A stretch of DNA of 64,000 nt from Nocardioides marmotae (lineage in GTDB: Bacteria > Actinomycetota > Actinomycetes > Propionibacteriales > Nocardioidaceae). Of this stretch, positions 26,460 to 34,069 are shown in pieces. A program made the position numbers and the translations under genes. The DNA lies in contig NZ_CP053660.1 in the NCBI RefSeq assembly GCF_013177455.1, positions 1,736,001-1,800,000 on the forward strand. Reading direction: 5' to 3'. Numbering within the stretch: position 1 is the first letter of the stretch; the number at the start of each line of letters is the position of its first letter. The notes beneath the pieces were generated by a model. It saw nothing but the letters and a program-made list of their open reading frames with translations. It ran no database searches and was not told the DNA's origin.

Positions 26460-27022
26460 CGTCCGGCTACCACCACGGTGACCTCCGCCGCGCCCTCCTC
26501 GATGCGGGCACCGAGCTGCTGGAGGAGCAGGCGCCGGCCCGGGTGAGCCTGCGCGAGGTGGCGCGGCGGGCCGGGGTGAGCCACGCGGCGCCGTACCACC
26601 ACTTCGGCGACCGCGGCGGCCTGCTCAAGGCGATCGGCGACGCGTGCATGGCCGACTTCCTGGCCCGGCAGGAGGGCGCCGCGGCCGCGGAGAGCGACCC
26701 CGCCGAGCGCCTGGTGGCGGTCGGGGAGGCCTACGTGTCCTTCGCAGCCGAGCGGCCGCACGCCTTCGCACTGGTCTTCGACCCCGAGCTGTGCCCGCCG
26801 CAGGACCCGGGCCCCGAGCGAGGGCCGCTCATCGCCCGCAACGAGGCGCTGCTGGCCGAGTGCGTCGCGGCCTGGCTGGCCGACCGCGGCCGCGCCGCCG
26901 AGGACCTCGAGGCGCTGGGGACGGCGTTCTGGGGCACCGTGCACGGCCTGGCCACCCTCGTCGGCGAGCGCCAGCTCGAGCGCGCGCAGGTCGGCCCGGC
27001 GCTCCGCGCGCTCGTGCGCTAG
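26447..27022 (+). CDS. TetR/AcrR family transcriptional regulator
   Basis: 191 residues. HHGDLRRALLDAGTELLEEQAPARVSLREVARRAGVSHAAPYHHFGDRGGLL is a clear TetR DNA-binding domain, followed by a helical ligand domain with a WHG-like segment (GTAFWGTVHGLATLV). It likely represses itself and the divergent quinone oxidoreductase. Leaderless GTG start 7 nt after TAGGAT. The last 26 bp of the gene recur downstream at 27153-27178. Confidence 0.87.
   Translation: MSRSSSGYHHGDLRRALLDAGTELLEEQAPARVSLREVARRAGVSHAAPYHHFGDRGGLLKAIGDACMADFLARQEGAAAAESDPAERLVAVGEAYVSFAAERPHAFALVFDPELCPPQDPGPERGPLIARNEALLAECVAAWLADRGRAAEDLEALGTAFWGTVHGLATLVGERQLERAQVGPALRALVR
26994..27019. repeat. 26-bp direct repeat, copy 1 (end of tetR)
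   Basis: Codes for the last residues of the TetR protein (PALRALVR). An exact 26-bp copy lies at 27153-27178, 133 bp further on, in non-coding DNA. Confidence 0.85.
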
Positions 27023-27152
27023 GGACTGCCCGGGCGACCGGCGGACGTACCGACAACCGCTCGGACGCTCGCTGACCGGCGTGTCGCGGGTGGCTCGAGC
27101 ACTTCGGTACGTCGGTGGGTCGGACCGGGCTGGCAGCATGGGGCAGACGCCC

Positions 27153-27178
27153 GCCCGGCGCTCCGCGCGCTCGTGCGC
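27153..27178. repeat. 26-bp direct repeat, copy 2
   Basis: Exact copy of the tetR 3' end next to the stop of peptidase E. Just before it is a CTGGCAGCATGGG block (27130-27142) that recurs at 27950 and 31764, so this short gap is a mosaic of duplicated pieces. Confidence 0.85.
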
Positions 27179-27189
27179 CAGGTGGGCGG

Positions 27190-27864
27190 CTAGGCCACGG
27201 TCTGCTCGCCGAGGGCGACCCAGCGGCCCTCGGAGACCACCTCGGGGACGCCGTCGACGACCGCGATCGCGGTCTGCTCGTCGATCACGTACGCCGGGTT
27301 GCCCAGGTCGGCCGCCCAGCGCTCGGCGTCGGCCAGCGTGTTGGTCGGGAACAGGTCGAGGTGCGGGAAGATCGAGAAGTCCACCAGGCCCAGCGTCCGG
27401 TCGTCCGGCGCGCCCGACCACTCGACGAAGTAGTCGCCGATCCGCGGCGTCAGCACCATGCTCCCCGCGCTCACCCCGACCCAGACCGTGTCGTGCAGGG
27501 ACGGGAGCAGCTCGGCCAGGCCGGACTCCCGCAGCCAGTGACACAGGTACGTCGCGTCGCCGCCGTCGACGAGGAGCACGTCGGCCTCGCGCACCCACGG
27601 CTCCCACCGCTCGCGCCCGATCGAGGGGAGCGCGGTCAGCTCGAGCACCCCGAGCGAGGCCCAGTCGAGGCCGGTGGAGGGCGCCCAGGTGGGCTGGGCG
27701 GCCACCAGGCCGCGCACGGAGCCCGGCCCGCACGCGGGGTGGCCCCACTGCGCAGTCGGGACGACCAGGGCGTGGCACTCCGAGACCGGCCGGCCGAGCA
27801 TGGTCTCCAGCGCGGCGTGGATGCTGGGGTTGGTGACACCGCCTGAGGTGAGCAGCAGCTTCAC
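27190..27864 (-). CDS. Peptidase E-like (S51) / type 1 glutamine amidotransferase-like protein
   Basis: 224 residues. LLLTSGGVTNPSIHAAL opens the fold; VLLVDGGDATYLCHWL is the strand before the nucleophile, and VGVSAGSMVLTP holds the catalytic serine in the G-x-S-A-G elbow, as in Asp-specific dipeptidase. FPHLDLFP is the expected histidine region. It probably cleaves N-terminal Asp dipeptides in the cytoplasm. GTG 27864 has a GGAGG four nt upstream. The gene is bracketed by similar 24-bp blocks (27119-27142 and 27939-27962). Confidence 0.83.
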   Translation of the reverse strand: MKLLLTSGGVTNPSIHAALETMLGRPVSECHALVVPTAQWGHPACGPGSVRGLVAAQPTWAPSTGLDWASLGVLELTALPSIGRERWEPWVREADVLLVDGGDATYLCHWLRESGLAELLPSLHDTVWVGVSAGSMVLTPRIGDYFVEWSGAPDDRTLGLVDFSIFPHLDLFPTNTLADAERWAADLGNPAYVIDEQTAIAVVDGVPEVVSEGRWVALGEQTVA

Positions 27865-27949
27865 GGGTCCTCCGGGTCTGGGCGCGGTCGGGTCGGGTCC
27901 GCCGGGCAGACCGGTGAGGGCCACCGGAATCATCGCCCTCGGACCGATC

Positions 27950-27978
27950 CTGGCAGCATGGGACGGGTGCTCGTCCGC
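27950..27978. repeat. 29-bp direct repeat, copy 1 (remnant of a GH3 gene start)
   Basis: Matches 31764-31792 at 28 of 29 positions. The second copy is the intact translation start of the GH3 lipoprotein (MGRVLVR), so this copy is a displaced start that runs into the 3' end of the broken HNH gene. Confidence 0.8.
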
Positions 27979-28290
27979 TCCCGCCCTCGCCAGGAAGGCC
28001 CGCTCGTCCAGGCGCTTGCGCCGCAACCAGGCGGTCACCTCGTCGTTGCACCTGCTGGCGTTACGACCCGCAGGCCGGCGCGTTGGTGGTGAGCGTGTCG
28101 CGACCGCCGCGCGAGATCGGCAGGACACAGTCTCGCTGCAACGCCTTGTCGGTCGCACCGCAGCAGTAGGCACACCCCAGGCGGTCTTGAGCGCGGACTA
28201 CTGGGCATCGGTCAGATCGTGCTCGACGTGGGCCATGCCGCGCTTGCGCCGACGCGCGACCGTTGCCCTCCGGCTCCGGTTGACGGCCAT
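27979..28290 (-). pseudogene. Broken HNH endonuclease gene
   Basis: On the minus strand from ATG 28290: MAVNRSRRATVARRRKRGM, then MAHVEHDLTDAQ, a TAG stop where Trp is expected, then SALKTAWGV. After a frameshift comes AYCCGATDKALQRDCVLPISRGG and, after a second shift at a damaged Cys codon, NASRCNDEVTAWLRRKRLDERAFL. Together these reconstruct the small actinobacterial HNH nuclease with C-x2-C metal sites and an LPISRGG core. One nonsense and two frameshift lesions make it a clear pseudogene. It lies 8 bp behind the ABC permease and ends at the 29-bp repeat. Confidence 0.75.
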
Positions 28291-28297
28291 GTCGTGC

Positions 28298-29467
28298 TCA
28301 CATCGCCCGGGACAGGCTGCGCCGCAGCGACCAGGCGCCGAGCGCCAGCAGGAGCAGCGCCATCCCGGCGAGCACGCCGAGCTGGGGCCAGATGTCGAGC
28401 AGGCCGCCGCCGCGGCGCTGGATTTCCGCGAACGCGTCGTACGCCCAGGCATGCGGGGTGAGGTGGGCGACCGAGCGCATGGTGTCGGGGAAGAGCTCCA
28501 GCGGCAGCATCGCGCCGCCCAGCGCGGCTAGCACCAGCCCGAGTCCGATGCCGACGCCGCCCGCCGCGCCCGGGTTCTCCAACAGCGTGCCGAGCAGGAT
28601 CGCCGCCCCGGACGCGACCAGGGCGAAGATGGCCAGCGCCAGCAACGAGAGCCAGAGGTTGCCCCAGCTGACGCCGAAGAGCAACGAGGTGGCGACCATG
28701 ATGTAGCCGCCCTGGAAGAGGCCGATCATCCAGCGGCCCAGTGTCTCGCCGGCGATCAGCTGGGTGGTCGAGATCGGTCCGGCCAGCATCCGGGAGATGA
28801 CTCCGAGCCGCCTGGCCTGGATCAACGTGGCCGCGCCCGCCAGGGTGGAGAGGAAGACGAAAAGCAGCAGCTGTCCCGAGGCTCCGAGGTCGAACTGCCC
28901 GAGTCCCTCGAACTCCTCGCTGAGCTCGTCGACGTCGATGACCTCCAGGACTGGCTCGCTCAGCTCCTGCTGCGCGGTCGCCAGGGCGGCCGCGGCGCGA
29001 TCGGCTGGTACGCCGTACCCCTCGAGCGCCGCCACCTGGCCGCGGGCTGCCTGGATGTTGGCGATCGCACTGCGCACCTCCTGCTCCACGACCTGGGCAT
29101 TAGGCGACGAGCCGCGCACCATCGTCAGGGCGACCCCTTCGCCCGACTCGTGTGCCGCTTGCGCGGCGTCGTCCACCCGGACGGCGACGTCGATTCGGCC
29201 TCGGGCCAGCTGCTGCAGGGCGGCCTCCCACCCCGGATCGCTGACCTCGACGTCCTCGGACTCGAGCCCTGTGACCAGAGCGGCACCCAGGGCGCTGTCG
29301 CCACCCTCACTGACCGCTACCCGGCCGGTGGTCGCTCCCACACCGAACTGGGCGCCGATCATCAGCACCAGCAGCAGCGGGAAGATGAAGGCGAAGAAGA
29401 TGTTGGCGCGGTCGCGCAAGAAGAGCCGCAGCTCGACGCCCGCCACAGTCGCGACGTTCCTCACCAC
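28298..29467 (-). CDS. ABC transporter permease (ABC-2 type), second permease
   Basis: 389 residues. One N-terminal membrane helix (ANIFFAFIFPLLLVLMIGAQF), a ~170-residue extracytoplasmic domain and five C-terminal helices including TLLENPGAAGGVGIGLGLVLAALGGAMLPLELFPD, the classic DrrB/ABC2_membrane_3 build. It should form a heterodimer with the next permease and export a lipid, drug or peptide. The start is one of two adjacent GTG codons. Same operon, 7 bp after the first permease. Confidence 0.85.
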   Translation of the reverse strand: MVRNVATVAGVELRLFLRDRANIFFAFIFPLLLVLMIGAQFGVGATTGRVAVSEGGDSALGAALVTGLESEDVEVSDPGWEAALQQLARGRIDVAVRVDDAAQAAHESGEGVALTMVRGSSPNAQVVEQEVRSAIANIQAARGQVAALEGYGVPADRAAAALATAQQELSEPVLEVIDVDELSEEFEGLGQFDLGASGQLLLFVFLSTLAGAATLIQARRLGVISRMLAGPISTTQLIAGETLGRWMIGLFQGGYIMVATSLLFGVSWGNLWLSLLALAIFALVASGAAILLGTLLENPGAAGGVGIGLGLVLAALGGAMLPLELFPDTMRSVAHLTPHAWAYDAFAEIQRRGGGLLDIWPQLGVLAGMALLLLALGAWSLRRSLSRAM

Positions 29468-29474
29468 GACCCCC

Positions 29475-30650
29475 TCACGAGAGTGCTCCCCGGTCAGGCG
29501 CGAGGCGAGAGAGCAGGACCATCACCGCGGCGAAGCCCAGCATGACCAGGATCGGCGCGCCGACGTCTCCCAGGCCACCACCGGAGGCGGTGATGCCCAG
29601 CCCGCGGGACAGCGCTGCGACGGGGTTGAGGTCGAGCAACGGGGCGAAGGCGCCTGCCGCGCTGACGGGGAAGAAGGCGCCGCCGCCGACCCCGAGCACC
29701 ACGGCGACGATGGAGGTGGCCACGCTGGCCTGCTCGCTGGTGCGGGCGATGCGCACGATCAGGAACATCACCGAGGTCGCGGCTGCCGAGACGCACATGA
29801 CGAGGGCGGCCACGGCCAGCGGCGAGCCGAAACTGGCATCGAAGAGGAGGCCGCCGACGGTGAGCAGAACAGCACTGGCGATCACGCCGAGGAGGAAGCT
29901 GACCAGAGCCTTGGACGCGACGATCCGCCACGCGGGCATCGGCATCGAGCGCAGGCGCCTCAGCGTCCCAGTCTCTCGTTCCAGCAGCAGGCCGGTGACC
30001 CCGAAGCTGACGGTGAACATCAGGAAGAGACCGGTCTGTCCTGCGACCAGGGCGGCGCCGGGGTCGAGCTGCTCGTCCGAGGCCTCGCCCTGGGTCAGGC
30101 TGTACGCCGGCCCGTCACTCGAGGCCCGTTGCGCCAGCGCGGCCAGCTGTTCGGGCGGGACGCCCTCGGCCAGGCCTGCGCGGGCAGTGGCCGCATCGTG
30201 GGCGAACTGGTCGAGCACCCCGTCGACGACCGCGAGCACGATGGTCGCCTCGACCCCGGCCTCGTCGCCGCGCACCGCCTCCACGGTGACCGGCTCCCCT
30301 GCCTGGGCGGCCTGGCCGAAGCCGCGAGGAATGACCAGTGCCATCGCGGCGTCGCCGTCCTCGACCTCCTGACGGCCGGCCGCGGCGTCGACCTCGCGGA
30401 CCGTGACGTCCAGGCCGCTCTCACCGTCGAGGGTGCGGACCACGCTGGTCAGGACCTGGGCGAGCTCGTCCCCGGCTGGCGCCGAGACCGCGACGGTGAG
30501 TGGCTCGAGCTCCACCTCGTCGGTGCTGCCGAAGACCAGGTTGAAGACGAACATCAAGGCCAGGGGCACGACGACGGCGAAGATCAGCACCGACTTGTCG
30601 CGGATCCGTTGCCGCAGGTCGGTCAGGGTGAGGATCAGCAGCTGACGCAT
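29475..30650 (-). CDS. ABC transporter permease (ABC-2 type), first permease
   Basis: 391 residues, same build as its neighbour: helix 1 (KSVLIFAVVVPLALMFVFNLVFG), a large outer domain with PRGFGQAAQAGEPVTVEAVRG, and five C-terminal helices including ETGTLRRLRSMPMPAWRIVASKALVSFLLGVI, which carries the cytoplasmic coupling helix region. ATG 30650 has GAGGA six nt upstream. It lies 15 bp behind the ATPase gene. Confidence 0.87.
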   Translation of the reverse strand: MRQLLILTLTDLRQRIRDKSVLIFAVVVPLALMFVFNLVFGSTDEVELEPLTVAVSAPAGDELAQVLTSVVRTLDGESGLDVTVREVDAAAGRQEVEDGDAAMALVIPRGFGQAAQAGEPVTVEAVRGDEAGVEATIVLAVVDGVLDQFAHDAATARAGLAEGVPPEQLAALAQRASSDGPAYSLTQGEASDEQLDPGAALVAGQTGLFLMFTVSFGVTGLLLERETGTLRRLRSMPMPAWRIVASKALVSFLLGVIASAVLLTVGGLLFDASFGSPLAVAALVMCVSAAATSVMFLIVRIARTSEQASVATSIVAVVLGVGGGAFFPVSAAGAFAPLLDLNPVAALSRGLGITASGGGLGDVGAPILVMLGFAAVMVLLSRLAPDRGALS

Positions 30651-30665
30651 GGTCGGTCCTCGCCC

Positions 30666-31622
30666 TCAGTCCCTCAGGGCCTTGCCCGTGAGATGGAGGA
30701 AGACCGACTCGAGGTCGGGCCGGGAGACCTCGACGTCGGAGAGGGTGACGCCCTGGCCGGCGGCGGTGCCGACCACCTCGGCGATCAGCGCGGGGGCGTC
30801 CCGCACGGTGAGAGTGGCGGAGTGCCGGTCGGCGACGACCCGTTCTACCCCGGGGATCGCGCGCAGCGTGTCGGCGGCGGACCCGAGGTCCCCGCTGCCT
30901 GCGATCCTGATGGTGTCGACTCCGCCGGTGAGCCTGATCAGCTCATCGCGGGTGCCCTCGGCCTGGAGCTTGCCGGAGTCGATGATCCCGATGCGGTCGC
31001 AGAGGCGCTCGGCCTCCTCCATGTAGTGCGTGGTGTAGAGCACCGCCATGCCTTCGACCGAGAGTGCCTCGACCGACTCCAGGATCGCGTTGCGCGATTG
31101 CGGATCGACCCCCACGGTCGGCTCGTCGAGGATCAGCAGGGTCGGCTGGTGCAGCAGCCCGATGCCGATGTTGAGCCGGCGCTTCATGCCGCCGGAGTAC
31201 TCCTTGCTCAGGTCCTTGGCCCGGTCGGTCAGGCCGATCAGCTCGAGCACCGCGTCGACACGGGAGGTCAGCCCTGCGCCGCGCATGCCCTGGAGACTGC
31301 CGAAGAAGACGAGGTTCTCCCGGGCCGAGAGGTCGGGGTAGATCGCCAGCTCCTGCGGCACCAGACCCACGTGCTTCTTGGGCTCGGTGGTGCGCGGCGT
31401 CATCGGGCGGCCGGCGACGGTGACCGTGCCGGAGTCCGCGGCGATCAGCCCGGAGACCATCGAGATGGTGGTCGTCTTGCCGGCGCCGTTGGGCCCGAGC
31501 AACCCGTAGGTCTCACCCGGAGCGATCCGGAACGAGACCCCGTCGACCGCGGTCAGGTCGCCGAAGCGGCGTACCAGGGAGTCGACGACCAGGACGTCTG
31601 CAGGCCCCGTGGTCTCGATCAC
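30666..31622 (-). CDS. ABC transporter ATP-binding protein
   Basis: 318 residues. Walker [12 protein letters not shown]-loop VPQELAIYPDL, signature EYSGGMKRRL, Walker B LLILDEPTVGVDP and the switch His in TTHYMEEAERLCD are all intact; a 90-residue C-terminal domain follows as in DrrA-type ATPases. It powers the two permeases downstream. GTG 31622 is 6 nt after a minus-strand TAGCGT. Confidence 0.92.
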   Translation of the reverse strand: MIETTGPADVLVVDSLVRRFGDLTAVDGVSFRIAPGETYGLLGPNGAGKTTTISMVSGLIAADSGTVTVAGRPMTPRTTEPKKHVGLVPQELAIYPDLSARENLVFFGSLQGMRGAGLTSRVDAVLELIGLTDRAKDLSKEYSGGMKRRLNIGIGLLHQPTLLILDEPTVGVDPQSRNAILESVEALSVEGMAVLYTTHYMEEAERLCDRIGIIDSGKLQAEGTRDELIRLTGGVDTIRIAGSGDLGSAADTLRAIPGVERVVADRHSATLTVRDAPALIAEVVGTAAGQGVTLSDVEVSRPDLESVFLHLTGKALRD

Positions 31623-31628
31623 CCGCCG

Positions 31629-31634
31629 ACGCTA
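31629..31634 (-). promoter_or_regulatory. -10 hexamer of a leaderless promoter (ABC operon)
   Basis: TAGCGT on the minus strand, 6 nt before the GTG at 31622 that opens the three-gene exporter operon. Confidence 0.5.
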
Positions 31635-31763
31635 GCGCAGGTCACTCGTGCCTGGAGTGCGGGGGCTGCTGTCGGCGATCCTGTTCCCTCGGAGTCGATC
31701 ATCCGCGCGAGCTGCTCGATGCGCTCGACGAGCCCCGGGGCGGGCGGGACGGCGCAGGGCCGG

Positions 31764-31792
31764 CTGGCAGCATGGGCCGGGTGCTCGTCCGC
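31764..31792. repeat. 29-bp direct repeat, copy 2 (start of the GH3 gene)
   Basis: Contains the ATG of the GH3 lipoprotein. Together with copy 1 at 27950 it flanks the 3.8-kb segment made of the broken HNH gene and the ABC exporter. Confidence 0.8.
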
Positions 31793-33517
31793 AACCGCCG
31801 CGCCGCCCGCGCGCTCGTCGCCGCGACCGCGGCGCTCGCGCTGACCGCCGGCTGCACCGGTGACGGCTCGTCGCCGGCCGCCGGCCCAGGGGAGCAGGGG
31901 AGCGCCGAGCAGTCCCCGGGGAGCCCCGAGAGCACGGAGACCCCGCCGAGCCCGTCGGAGCGGCTCGGCCTGGAGACCGGCTGGGGGCCGACCCGGGCCG
32001 AGCTCGACCGGGCAGCCCGGCAGGTGCGGCGGCTGCGGCTGCCCGAGCTGGCGGGCCAGCTCATCGTCGCGCGGTACGACGGCACGCGGGCACCCAGCGG
32101 ACAAGTGCGCTCGCTCCACCTGGGCGGCGTGGTGGTCTTCTCCGACAACGTCGCCGGCCCCGAGGCGCTCGCCGCGTCGCTGCGGCGCCTCCAGCGCGAC
32201 GCGGACCGCGGGTGGCCGCTGATGACGGCGGTCGACCAGGAGGGCGGGATCGTCGAGCGGGTCGGGGGAGCCACCACCTCCTACCCCGCCTTCATGGCCG
32301 CCGGCGCGGCCGCCGACCGGGACCTGACCAAGCGGGCCTACCGCGCGCTGGGCGCCGAGCTGCGCGGTCTCGGGCTCAACGTCGACCTGGCACCGGTCGC
32401 CGACGTGACTGCGGGCCCGAGCGACCCGGTCATCGGGTCCCGCTCACCGGGGTCGACCCCGGCGGTGGTCGCTGCCCAGTCGATCGCCGCGGCCCGAGGC
32501 CTGCGCGCGGCCGGCGTGGTGCCGGTCGTCAAGCACTTCCCGGGTCACGGCTCGCTGACCACCGACAGCCACGTGGGGCTGCCGGTCCAGCGCCGAGGCG
32601 TCGCCGAGCTGGCGCGCACCGACCTGGCGCCGTTCGAGGCGGCCGTGGAGGCCGGCCTGCCGGCGATCATGGTCGGCCACATCGCCGTGCAGGCGGTCGA
32701 CCCCGGCGTACCGGCCACGCTGTCGCGGCCGGTGGTGCACGGCCTGCTGCGCGAGCGGCTCGAGTTCGAGGGGCTGGTGGTCAGCGACGCCCTGGAGATG
32801 GCCGCGGTGCGCGGGCGGCCGCAGCCGGCGGTGCGGTTCCTGGCCGCGGGCGGCGACGTCGTGCTGATGCCGGCCGACCCGGCCGCGGCGCGCGCCTCGA
32901 TCGTGCGGGCGGTCCGCGAGGGCCGGCTCTCGCGCCGCCGGCTCGAGCAGTCAGCCACCCGGATGGTGGCGCTGCTGGAGCACCACGCGGACGACGGGAG
33001 GGGAGCCGCGCCCGGCTCCGCAGCGGGCGCGGCCCGGCGGCTCGCCGCGGGCGCGGTCACGGTCGTGGCCGGCCCCTGCTCGGGCCGGATCGCCCGCGGG
33101 CCGGTCGTGCCGCTGGGCGAGGCCGGCGCAGTGGCGTCGTTCCGCGCGGCCGCCCGCCGGGCCGGCCTGGCCCTCGGCACCGTCCGCTACGTCAAGCCGC
33201 CGCGGCCCGAGCGCACGGGCAACAAGCGCAAGGACCGCCGGCGGCTGGCCGCCTGGCGACGCGCCGAGCCGCGGCAGGTCGTCGACGGCACGCCGGTGCA
33301 CCTGGTCGGCCCGGGCGGCTCCGCGCCGGGCTCGGGGATCGTCGTGGCCACCGACCGGCCGTGGGTGCTGGGCACCTCGACCGCGCCGGTGCGGATCGCG
33401 ACGTACGGCTCGGACCCGGCCTCGATGAGCGCGCTCGTGGCCGTGCTGGCCGGCCGGGAGCGCGCCCGCGGGCGGCTGCCGGTCACGGTCAGCGGCGTCG
33501 AGCGCCGCGGCTGCTGA
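31772..33517 (+). CDS. Glycoside hydrolase family 3 lipoprotein, long form
   Basis: 581 residues. A signal peptide with lipobox LTAGC, a Ser/Pro/Glu linker (about 60 residues), then a GH3 N-terminal barrel: [27 protein letters not shown] (histidine loop), VSDALEMAAV (nucleophile Asp). A further ~200 residues form a C-terminal domain with a basic insert (NKRKDRRRLAAWRR) absent from its paralogue at 3545-4828. Likely a surface-anchored beta-N-acetylhexosaminidase-like enzyme acting on cell wall. Its 5' end is duplicated at 27950. Confidence 0.85.
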   Translation: MGRVLVRNRRAARALVAATAALALTAGCTGDGSSPAAGPGEQGSAEQSPGSPESTETPPSPSERLGLETGWGPTRAELDRAARQVRRLRLPELAGQLIVARYDGTRAPSGQVRSLHLGGVVVFSDNVAGPEALAASLRRLQRDADRGWPLMTAVDQEGGIVERVGGATTSYPAFMAAGAAADRDLTKRAYRALGAELRGLGLNVDLAPVADVTAGPSDPVIGSRSPGSTPAVVAAQSIAAARGLRAAGVVPVVKHFPGHGSLTTDSHVGLPVQRRGVAELARTDLAPFEAAVEAGLPAIMVGHIAVQAVDPGVPATLSRPVVHGLLRERLEFEGLVVSDALEMAAVRGRPQPAVRFLAAGGDVVLMPADPAAARASIVRAVREGRLSRRRLEQSATRMVALLEHHADDGRGAAPGSAAGAARRLAAGAVTVVAGPCSGRIARGPVVPLGEAGAVASFRAAARRAGLALGTVRYVKPPRPERTGNKRKDRRRLAAWRRAEPRQVVDGTPVHLVGPGGSAPGSGIVVATDRPWVLGTSTAPVRIATYGSDPASMSALVAVLAGRERARGRLPVTVSGVERRGC

Positions 33518-33547
33518 CGCAGCCGCCGACCTCCGGCGAGGACCGGC

Positions 33548-34048
33548 TCAGACGACGCGCTCGAGCAGCCCGGTGTCGACGTCGTAGATGAAGCCGCCGA
33601 TCTTCACCGAGTCCGGGACGAGCGGGTGGCTGCTCACCTTGTGCACGTCGTCGGCGAGCGTGGCGCGCTGGTCGGTGACGACCGGGAAGGGCTGCCAGGT
33701 GGCGTCCTGCCCGGCGGAGGCGCCGACCCGCTCGCGCAGCTCGTCCTCGGTGCTCGAGGCGACGGCGCAGCGGGTGTGGGGGACCACGAGGATCCGCTCC
33801 ACGTTGAGCAGGTGCACGCCGAGCACGAGCGCCTCCAGCGCCTGCGGCGTGACGCGGCCGCCGGGGTTGCGGAAGATCTTCGCGTCGCCGGGCTTGAGCC
33901 CGAGCATCCCGAGCGGGTCGATCCGCGAGTCCATGCAGGTCACGATGGCGACGCCCGCGTGGGCGACGCCATCGAAGCCGGCGAGGTCGAAGGTCTCCGC
34001 GAAACGCTGGTTCGCGGCGAGCAGGTCGTCGAAGTCCGGGTCAGCCAC
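33548..34048 (-). CDS. Beta-class carbonic anhydrase
   Basis: 166 residues. Zinc ligands are in TCMDSRIDP (Cys and the Asp-Arg dyad) and PHTRCAV (His and Cys); FRNPGGRVT is the substrate-side loop. It interconverts CO2 and bicarbonate in the cytoplasm. GTG 34048 is chosen over the TTG nine bases upstream because it lies 7 nt after a TACGTT hexamer. It lies 21 bp from the end of the MFS gene but has its own promoter. Confidence 0.9.
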   Translation of the reverse strand: MADPDFDDLLAANQRFAETFDLAGFDGVAHAGVAIVTCMDSRIDPLGMLGLKPGDAKIFRNPGGRVTPQALEALVLGVHLLNVERILVVPHTRCAVASSTEDELRERVGASAGQDATWQPFPVVTDQRATLADDVHKVSSHPLVPDSVKIGGFIYDVDTGLLERVV

Positions 34049-34055
34049 GGACCGC

Positions 34056-34061
34056 AACGTA
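34056..34061 (-). promoter_or_regulatory. -10 hexamer of a leaderless promoter (carbonic anhydrase)
   Basis: TACGTT on the minus strand with 7 nt to the GTG at 34048; it overlaps the TTG that would otherwise be a longer start. Confidence 0.5.
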
Positions 34062-34069
34062 GCGGACGC

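Noticed and set aside
27081..27846. Frames opposite peptidase E
   Set aside because: Peptidase E has a ribosome site and an intact nucleophile elbow; the opposite frames are shadows.
28298..31622. Antibiotic biosynthesis cluster around the ABC exporter
   Set aside because: No biosynthetic gene lies nearby; the exporter stands alone with a dead HNH gene.
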